In this document: piece by piece, positions 59,266 to 64,000 of the stretch
Layout of the letters: each line of letters starts with the position of its first letter
How positions within the stretch are numbered: position 1 is the stretch's first letter
NCBI RefSeq assembly: GCF_000382245.1
Contig: NZ_KB907864.1
Location: 169,698 to 233,697, forward strand
Source of the DNA: Kushneria aurantia DSM 21353
GTDB lineage: Bacteria > Pseudomonadota > Gammaproteobacteria > Pseudomonadales > Halomonadaceae
Reading direction: 5' to 3'
DNA: 64,000 nucleotides
Program-made: the position numbers and the translations under genes
The notes under the pieces: model-generated
What the model saw: the letters and a program-made list of their open reading frames with translations, nothing else
Database searches by the model: none
What the model was told of the DNA's origin: nothing

Positions 59266-61586
59266 CGTCGCTGCTGCGCGTTGCGGTGCGCACGCTGTGC
59301 GACTTTACCGCCCGCGAGGGCGATCTCGATCTGCGTTTTACTCCCGCCCCCAGCGCCCGTGAGGGTATTGCCGGTCACCAGGCGGTCACCGCCCGGCGCG
59401 ACGCGGGCTATGAGCGTGAAATCGCTCTCGAAGGCGTGCAGGGCAGGCTGCGGGTGGTGGGGCGCGCCGACGGCTTTGACCCGGCACGCGGCCGACTGGA
59501 GGAGATCAAGACCTTTCGTGGCGATCTCGACGCCCAACCCGAACGTCACCGGCGGCTGCATCTGGCCCAGGCCAGGGTCTATGGCGCACTGCTGTGCCGC
59601 GCCCGCGGTTTCGACGCGCTGGAGATCGCGCTGGTTTACTTCGACGTCGACAGCGGCCGCGAGCAGGTGGTGGCCGAACGCTATAGCCGGGAGGCGCTGG
59701 AGGCGTTTTTCATTGCCCAGTGCGACGCCTGGGCCGACTGGGCCGAGCGCGAGATGGCCCACCGCGCGGCGCGCGACCGGGCATTGCGCGAGCTACGTTT
59801 TGCCCATGCGGATTTTCGCCCCGGCCAGCGCCAACTGGCGGAGTCGGTCTACAAGGCGGCGAGCACCGGGCGCCACCTGCTGCTGCAGGCCCCCACCGGC
59901 ATCGGCAAGACCATCGGCACGCTGTTCCCGATGCTCAAGGCGATGCCGGCACGGGCGCTGGATCGCGTCTTCTTTCTCACCGCCCGCAATACCGGCCGCG
60001 CTCTGGCGCTGGAGGCGCTGAGTGCGCTGGGCATGGCGCCCGCCGCCAGCGAGCCGGCCCCGGCGCTGCGCAGCCTCGAACTGATCGCCCGCGACAGCGC
60101 CTGCGAACACCCGGAGCTGGCCTGCCACGGTGACGCCTGTCCGCTGGCCGCCGGTTTCTATGATCGCCTGCCACAGGCGCGCCGGGCCGCCGTCGAGCGC
60201 GGCTTTCTCGACCGCGCCGCGCTGCGCGAGGTGGCGCTTGCCCATCGCCTCTGCCCCTATTATCTGGGCCAGGAGATGGCGCACTGGTGCGATCTGGTGA
60301 TCGCCGACGTCAACTACTGGTTCGACAGCAGCGCCATGCTCTACGCCCTGAGCCAGCAGCACCAGTGGCGCACGGCGCTGCTGGTCGACGAGGCCCACAA
60401 CCTGGTGGCGCGGGGGCGGGCGATGTACAGCGCCGAACTGGATCGCGGTGAGCTGGCACACGTACAGCGCAACCTGCCCGCGGCGCTCGGAGCGGCGCTG
60501 AAAACCCCGCTGGAGCGGGTAGCGCGCCACTGGCGTGCGCTGGAGCGCGAGCGCGAGCACCAGCAGAGCGGCGAGAGCAGCGGCTACGCCGTGCTGACCG
60601 GGATTCCGGCCGGTCTGGGGCGGGCACTGGCGCAGCTGGTCGGCGCCGTCAACGAGCTGATGGTGGAGCAGCCGATCGGCATCGACAGCGCTCTGCTGCG
60701 CCTTTACTTCGACGTGCTGCACTTCAGTCGCATGCTGGAGGCCGCCGCGACGGCGGGCGAAACACACTATCTCTACGATATCACCCGCTACGAGGCCGGT
60801 CGGCGCGGGCGAACGTGCTCACGGCTGGCGCTGCGCAACGTGGTGCCGGCGCCGCTGCTGGCGTCGCGTTTCGAGGCCGCCCATGCCGCGGTGCTGTTCT
60901 CGGCAACCCTGGCACCGGCGCACTTCTACCGCGATCAGCTGGGCCTCGATGCCCATACCCCCTGGTATGACCTGCCTGCGCCCTTCGCCGCCGAGCAGCT
61001 CGACGTCTATATCGCCGCCCATATCTCTACCCGCTACCGCGACCGCGAGGCGTCGCTCGACCCCATCGCCGATCTGATCGCCGCGCGCTATGCCGGCCGC
61101 CCGGGCAACTATCTCGCCTTCTTCAGCAGCTTCGACTACCTCGAACGGTTGCAGGCGCGGCTGGCCGAGCGCCATCCGCTGGTGCCCTGCCGGGCGCAGC
61201 GGCGGCGCATGAGCGACAGCGAGCGGCGCGACTTCGTGGCGGGCTTTACGCCGGAGGGGCAGGGCGTGGCGCTGGCGGTGCTGGGCGGCGTGTTTGGCGA
61301 GGGCATCGACCTGCCCGGCGAACGGCTGGTGGGCGCCTTTATCGCCACCCTGGGGCTGGCGCAGATCAATCCGGTCAACGAGCAGATGCGCGCCCGCATG
61401 GCGACCCTTTTCGGTGACGGCTACCGCTACGCCTATCTCTATCCTGGTATTACCCGCGTGGTGCAGGCCGCCGGACGGGTCATCCGCACCCCGGCGGATC
61501 GCGGCGAAATCCATCTGATCGACGACCGCTTCGCCCGCCCCGAAGTGCGCGCCCTGCTGCCCGGCTGGTGGCGCCTCGAGGATTGA
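59262..61586 (+). CDS. DinG/XPD-type DNA helicase with N-terminal RecB/Cas4-like nuclease domain
   Basis: The 774-residue protein has two parts. Residues 1-165 show the PD-(D/E)XK set of RecB/Cas4 nucleases: His39, Asp70 (GRADGF), Glu81 and Lys83 (EEIKT), and Gln103/Tyr107 (QARVY). Residues 175-774 are an iron-sulfur superfamily 2 helicase: Walker A APTGIGKT (210-217), four cluster cysteines (C281, C288, C293, C331), DEAH at 376-379, and late motifs EGIDLPGERLVGAFI and QAAGRVIR. It starts at a GTG inside the FAN1 stop. It should unwind and trim DNA, most likely in the same repair reaction as FAN1. Confidence 0.88.
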   Translation: MTSLLRVAVRTLCDFTAREGDLDLRFTPAPSAREGIAGHQAVTARRDAGYEREIALEGVQGRLRVVGRADGFDPARGRLEEIKTFRGDLDAQPERHRRLHLAQARVYGALLCRARGFDALEIALVYFDVDSGREQVVAERYSREALEAFFIAQCDAWADWAEREMAHRAARDRALRELRFAHADFRPGQRQLAESVYKAASTGRHLLLQAPTGIGKTIGTLFPMLKAMPARALDRVFFLTARNTGRALALEALSALGMAPAASEPAPALRSLELIARDSACEHPELACHGDACPLAAGFYDRLPQARRAAVERGFLDRAALREVALAHRLCPYYLGQEMAHWCDLVIADVNYWFDSSAMLYALSQQHQWRTALLVDEAHNLVARGRAMYSAELDRGELAHVQRNLPAALGAALKTPLERVARHWRALEREREHQQSGESSGYAVLTGIPAGLGRALAQLVGAVNELMVEQPIGIDSALLRLYFDVLHFSRMLEAAATAGETHYLYDITRYEAGRRGRTCSRLALRNVVPAPLLASRFEAAHAAVLFSATLAPAHFYRDQLGLDAHTPWYDLPAPFAAEQLDVYIAAHISTRYRDREASLDPIADLIAARYAGRPGNYLAFFSSFDYLERLQARLAERHPLVPCRAQRRRMSDSERRDFVAGFTPEGQGVALAVLGGVFGEGIDLPGERLVGAFIATLGLAQINPVNEQMRARMATLFGDGYRYAYLYPGITRVVQAAGRVIRTPADRGEIHLIDDRFARPEVRALLPGWWRLED

Positions 61587-61698
61587 AAACACCGCCCGCA
61601 GCGCCCATCTGAGCGTTATCCGCGCCGCTTTGAACTACGCTTCGGGTAATGCGTTACATCCTGCGGCGCGCTGCAGGACTCCAACGGGAATCGATCAC

Positions 61699-62637
61699 AT
61701 GGCACGTTTGAAATACCACAGCGAGGCGGACCACAACATCGACTGGCAGCTCGACGGCGTTGTGCAGGGCCTGCACGAGGCGCGCGACCGCTGGCGTGCC
61801 GACCACGGCCGCAGCAACGAGTCGGGCGGGCGCAGCCTGCCCTCGCGGGAGATCGTCAATGAGGTGATCGAGGCGGTGATCGGCGCCGTCTTTCCCATGC
61901 GCCTGGGCCCCTCCGACCTGCGCCACCAGAGCGAGGACTTCTACATCGGCTACACCCTCGACGCCGCGCTCAACGCGCTGCTCGATCAGGTGATTTTCGA
62001 GCTTGACCATACCGCCATGCGCCGCGGCGAGACGCCCAGCGATCATCGCGATCAGGCGGTTGGCATCGTGCGTGACTTCGCGGCGATGCTGCCCACCATC
62101 CGCTGCTGGCTGGATATCGACATCATGGCCGCCTACCGGGGTGATCCGGCGGCGCGCAGCGTTGATGAGGTGCTGCTCTGCTATCCGGGGGTGACCGCGG
62201 TGATCCATCACCGCCTGGCCCACCAGCTCTACGCCAGCGGCGCCCCTTTGCTGGCGCGCATGGTGTCGGAAGCGGCGCACTCCGCCACCGGCATCGACAT
62301 TCACCCCGGCGCCAGCATCGGTTCGGGCTTTTTCATCGACCACGGCACCGGCGTGGTGATCGGCGAGACGGCGATCATCGGCGACCGGGTGCGCGTCTAC
62401 CAGGCGGTGACGCTGGGCGCCAAGCGCTTCCCCGCCGATGACAGCGGTCAGCTGGAGAAGGGCCACGCGCGTCACCCCATCGTCGAGGACGACGTGGTGA
62501 TCTACGCCGGGGCCACCATTCTTGGTCGCGTCACCATCGGCCACGACGCCATCATCGGTGGTAACGTCTGGCTGACCCGCAGCGTCGAGCCGCACAGCAA
62601 CGTCAATCAGGCGAGCCTGCAGAAGTCGCCCTGCTGA
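61699..62637 (+). CDS. epsC: Serine O-acetyltransferase (EpsC/CysE type)
   Basis: The 312-residue enzyme has a helical N-terminus (about residues 1-180) and a left-handed beta helix of hexapeptide repeats (TGIDIHPGASIGSGFFIDHGTGVVIGETAIIGDRVRVYQAVTLGAKRF) with the catalytic Asp-His pair in FFIDHGTG. It acetylates serine to O-acetylserine for cysteine synthesis. It is longer than E. coli CysE (about 273) and has an insert in the coil. A single gene, co-directional with the SDR 56 bases downstream. Confidence 0.88.
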   Translation: MARLKYHSEADHNIDWQLDGVVQGLHEARDRWRADHGRSNESGGRSLPSREIVNEVIEAVIGAVFPMRLGPSDLRHQSEDFYIGYTLDAALNALLDQVIFELDHTAMRRGETPSDHRDQAVGIVRDFAAMLPTIRCWLDIDIMAAYRGDPAARSVDEVLLCYPGVTAVIHHRLAHQLYASGAPLLARMVSEAAHSATGIDIHPGASIGSGFFIDHGTGVVIGETAIIGDRVRVYQAVTLGAKRFPADDSGQLEKGHARHPIVEDDVVIYAGATILGRVTIGHDAIIGGNVWLTRSVEPHSNVNQASLQKSPC

Positions 62638-62693
62638 GCGGGCCTGCTATCGCACCGAAAAGAGCGCAACGAGCCACTACCAGGGAGAAAGGT

Positions 62694-63455
62694 ATGAACC
62701 GTTTTGCAGAGAAAGTCGTTATCGTCACCGGCGCCGGCTCCGGCATGGGCGCCGCCAGCGCGCGCCGCTTCGCTGCCGAGGGGGCACAGGTGGTACTGGT
62801 TGGCCGTACCCGTGAAAAGCTCGAAAAAGTCGCCGGCGAGATCGGCGACAACGCCCATGTCCACCCTGTTGATGTCGCCGACAACGCGGCGGTCGAGGCG
62901 CTGATCAAGGACGTGGTCGGGCGTTTCGGCCGCCTCGACGTGCTGGTCAACAACGCCGGCGTTGCCACCACCGGTCGCGTGCACGAAAGCGACCTTGAAG
63001 AGTGGCACAAGGTCATGAAGATCAACGTCGATGGCCTGATGTACACCAGCCGCGCGGCGCTGCCCGAGCTGCTGAAGACGAAGGGTAACATCGTCAACGT
63101 CTCCTCCGTTTCCGGTATCGGCGGCGACTGGGGTATGAGTTTCTACAACGCCTCCAAGGGTGCGGTGACCAACCTGACCCGCGCCATGGCGCTGGACTAC
63201 GGCGGCGAGGGCGTGCGCGTCAACGCCGTTTGCCCCAGCCTCACCGTCAGCGAGATGACCACCGGCATTACCGGCGACGACGAAAAACTCAAGCAGTTCG
63301 CCGAGCGCATGCCGCTGGGTCGCCCCGCCGAGGCCGAAGAGGTGGCCGATGTCATCGTCTTTCTGGCCAGCCACGACGCGCGCTTCGTCAACGGCGTCAA
63401 CCTGCCGGTGGATGGCGGTCTGTCGGCCTCCAACGGCCAGCCGCGCCTGGGCTGA
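62694..63455 (+). CDS. SDR-family oxidoreductase
   Basis: The 253-residue classical short-chain dehydrogenase has TGAGSGMG (residues 12-19), NNAG, Ser/Tyr/Lys in NVSSVSGIGGDWGMSFYNASKGAV, and a C-terminal NGVNLPVDGG. The GDWGMSFYNASKGAV segment resembles meso-butanediol or acetoin-type reductases, but the substrate is not clear. It has its own AGGGAGAAAGG site before the ATG. Confidence 0.85.
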   Translation: MNRFAEKVVIVTGAGSGMGAASARRFAAEGAQVVLVGRTREKLEKVAGEIGDNAHVHPVDVADNAAVEALIKDVVGRFGRLDVLVNNAGVATTGRVHESDLEEWHKVMKINVDGLMYTSRAALPELLKTKGNIVNVSSVSGIGGDWGMSFYNASKGAVTNLTRAMALDYGGEGVRVNAVCPSLTVSEMTTGITGDDEKLKQFAERMPLGRPAEAEEVADVIVFLASHDARFVNGVNLPVDGGLSASNGQPRLG

Positions 63456-63573
63456 TATTGAACCGAGCGCCGCTGCAACGGCGAGGCATACAGGTTGCGG
63501 CGGTACTGCTAAGCTTGATGAGTTAAACACCCTTTAAAGTTTTACTTGAACACTCAGCAAGCGAGATCGCGAT

Positions 63574-63750
63574 ATGGACATCATCCGCATTATCTTTGCC
63601 ATCCTTCTGCCGCCGGTCGGTGTCTTTTTGCAGGTGGGCCTCGGACTGCAGTTCTGGGTCAACATCCTGCTGACCCTGCTGGGTTACATCCCAGGGCGAT
63701 CGCACGTAGCGATCCATTCTCATTCAAGCCCGAGGAGCTGGGCACGGTAA
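63574..63750 (+). pseudogene. Pmp3/YqaE-family membrane peptide gene disrupted by an IS
   Basis: The first 40 codons encode MDIIRIIFAILLPPVGVFLQ and the following helix up to GYIP, the start of a Pmp3/YqaE peptide (normally about 52 residues with two helices). At base 63692 the sequence changes to insertion-sequence end. The frame then runs on for 19 unrelated residues to a TAA inside the IS. Pmp3 proteins modulate membrane potential and salt tolerance. The product is therefore lacking the second helix's end and likely inactive. Confidence 0.85.
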
Positions 63751-64000
63751 TCATCCAATGTCGCCGCAAGGACTCGTTTGACCTTTAAACTGCCCTTGCG
63801 CTTTACCGGATTCAGCCGGATCAGGTTGAGGGTCAGGCGCTTGAGGATGGCCAGATTATGCGCCGCGTGGGCAGTCCGTGCTCGCATCTGGTCATCCGCA
63901 AAGGCCACATCCAGGCACCAGTGCACCCGGTTCTCGATGCCCCAGTGTTGGCGTACCGCCCCGGCCAGCCGCTCGGCATCGGGAGCCAGGCTGCTGATGT
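63692..64000 (-). mobile_element. ISAs1-family insertion sequence, right end (continues beyond the window)
   Basis: The element begins near CAGGGCGATCGCACG (63692 on), 28 bases outside the transposase stop, and interrupts the pmp3 coding region. The far end and target duplication lie outside the window. Confidence 0.8.
63720..64000 (-). CDS. ISAs1-family transposase, C-terminal part
   Basis: The open frame reaches the window edge and ends at 63720. The visible 93 residues (ISSLAPDAERLAGAVRQHWGIENRVHWCLDVAFADDQMRAR...NLAILKRLTLNLIRLNP) include the QHWGIENRVHWCLDVAF segment with the last acidic residue (E of IEN) of the DDE catalytic triad, typical of ISAs1 transposases. The tail RKGSLKVKRVLAATLDDYRAQLLG also fits this family. 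The N-terminal two acidic residues are outside the window. Confidence 0.92.
   Translation of the reverse strand, partial: ISSLAPDAERLAGAVRQHWGIENRVHWCLDVAFADDQMRARTAHAAHNLAILKRLTLNLIRLNPVKRKGSLKVKRVLAATLDDYRAQLLGLE

Overview
The window reads as chromosome of a halophilic or halotolerant gammaproteobacterium, most likely a member of the Halomonadaceae (Halomonas/Kushneria type). This placement is inferred from gene content and high GC, not from a marker gene. The supporting content is many TRAP and ABC solute systems, a betaine-type binding protein, an FNR-type regulator, a Pmp3-type peptide and a proteobacterial proton-pump rhodopsin. About 55 genes are packed tightly, with many ATGA/GTGA overlaps. 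There are no rRNA genes and no CRISPR array; one tRNA (Thr, CGT) is present.

Layout. 1-2.3 kb: end of a metal ABC transporter with two permeases carrying winged-helix tails, then an MbfA-type iron exporter. 2.4-7.1 kb: EamA exporter, orphan ParA, an alpha/beta hydrolase lacking its serine, DUF488, FNR and an AhpD-like protein. 7.2-12.1 kb: TAXI-TRAP transporter and an AEC carrier. 12.2-18.9 kb: a CocE-type hydrolase and an ATP-grasp ligase, divergent from a four-gene amino-acid ABC transporter; this is a candidate undescribed pathway. 19-24.9 kb: lactate-permease family protein, then an allantoin/ureide locus (puuE, racemase, GntR regulator, NCS1 permease) with palindromic operators. 25.2-31.4 kb: MFS exporter, DctPQM TRAP operon with a LacI regulator, and a GhrB-type dehydrogenase. 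31.6-39.3 kb: orphan betaine-type binding protein, then a polyol locus (LacI regulator, SDR, a zinc dehydrogenase missing its N-terminal domain, xylulokinase) and a cystine-type ABC transporter. 39.4-43.3 kb: unknown protein, CynX-type MFS, tRNA-Thr, and a toxin-antitoxin pair between two 28-bp direct repeats.

43.4-52.5 kb is a trans-4-hydroxy-L-proline catabolic region: epimerase, DapA-family deaminase, GntR/FCD regulator, FAD dehydrogenase and a convergent five-gene Liv-type ABC transporter. One 17-bp operator, TTGTATA-N3-TATACAA, occurs in front of four transcription units there, so a single regulon is likely. The last copy lies in the intergenic region shared with the divergent rhodopsin gene.

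52.8-54.4 kb encodes a bacteriorhodopsin-like pump with a D-T-S helix-C motif and a helix-B histidine, followed by a Brp/Blh beta-carotene dioxygenase that would make its retinal. 54.5-57.4 kb: CDF metal exporter with a (GGCCAC)6 tract, small membrane proteins, an entericidin, a His-rich DUF4396 protein and a CsbD-like protein. 57.5-61.6 kb: bacterial FAN1 nuclease overlapping a helicase with an N-terminal RecB/Cas4-type nuclease domain. 61.7-64 kb: serine acetyltransferase, an SDR, and a pmp3 gene broken by an ISAs1-family insertion that runs off the window.
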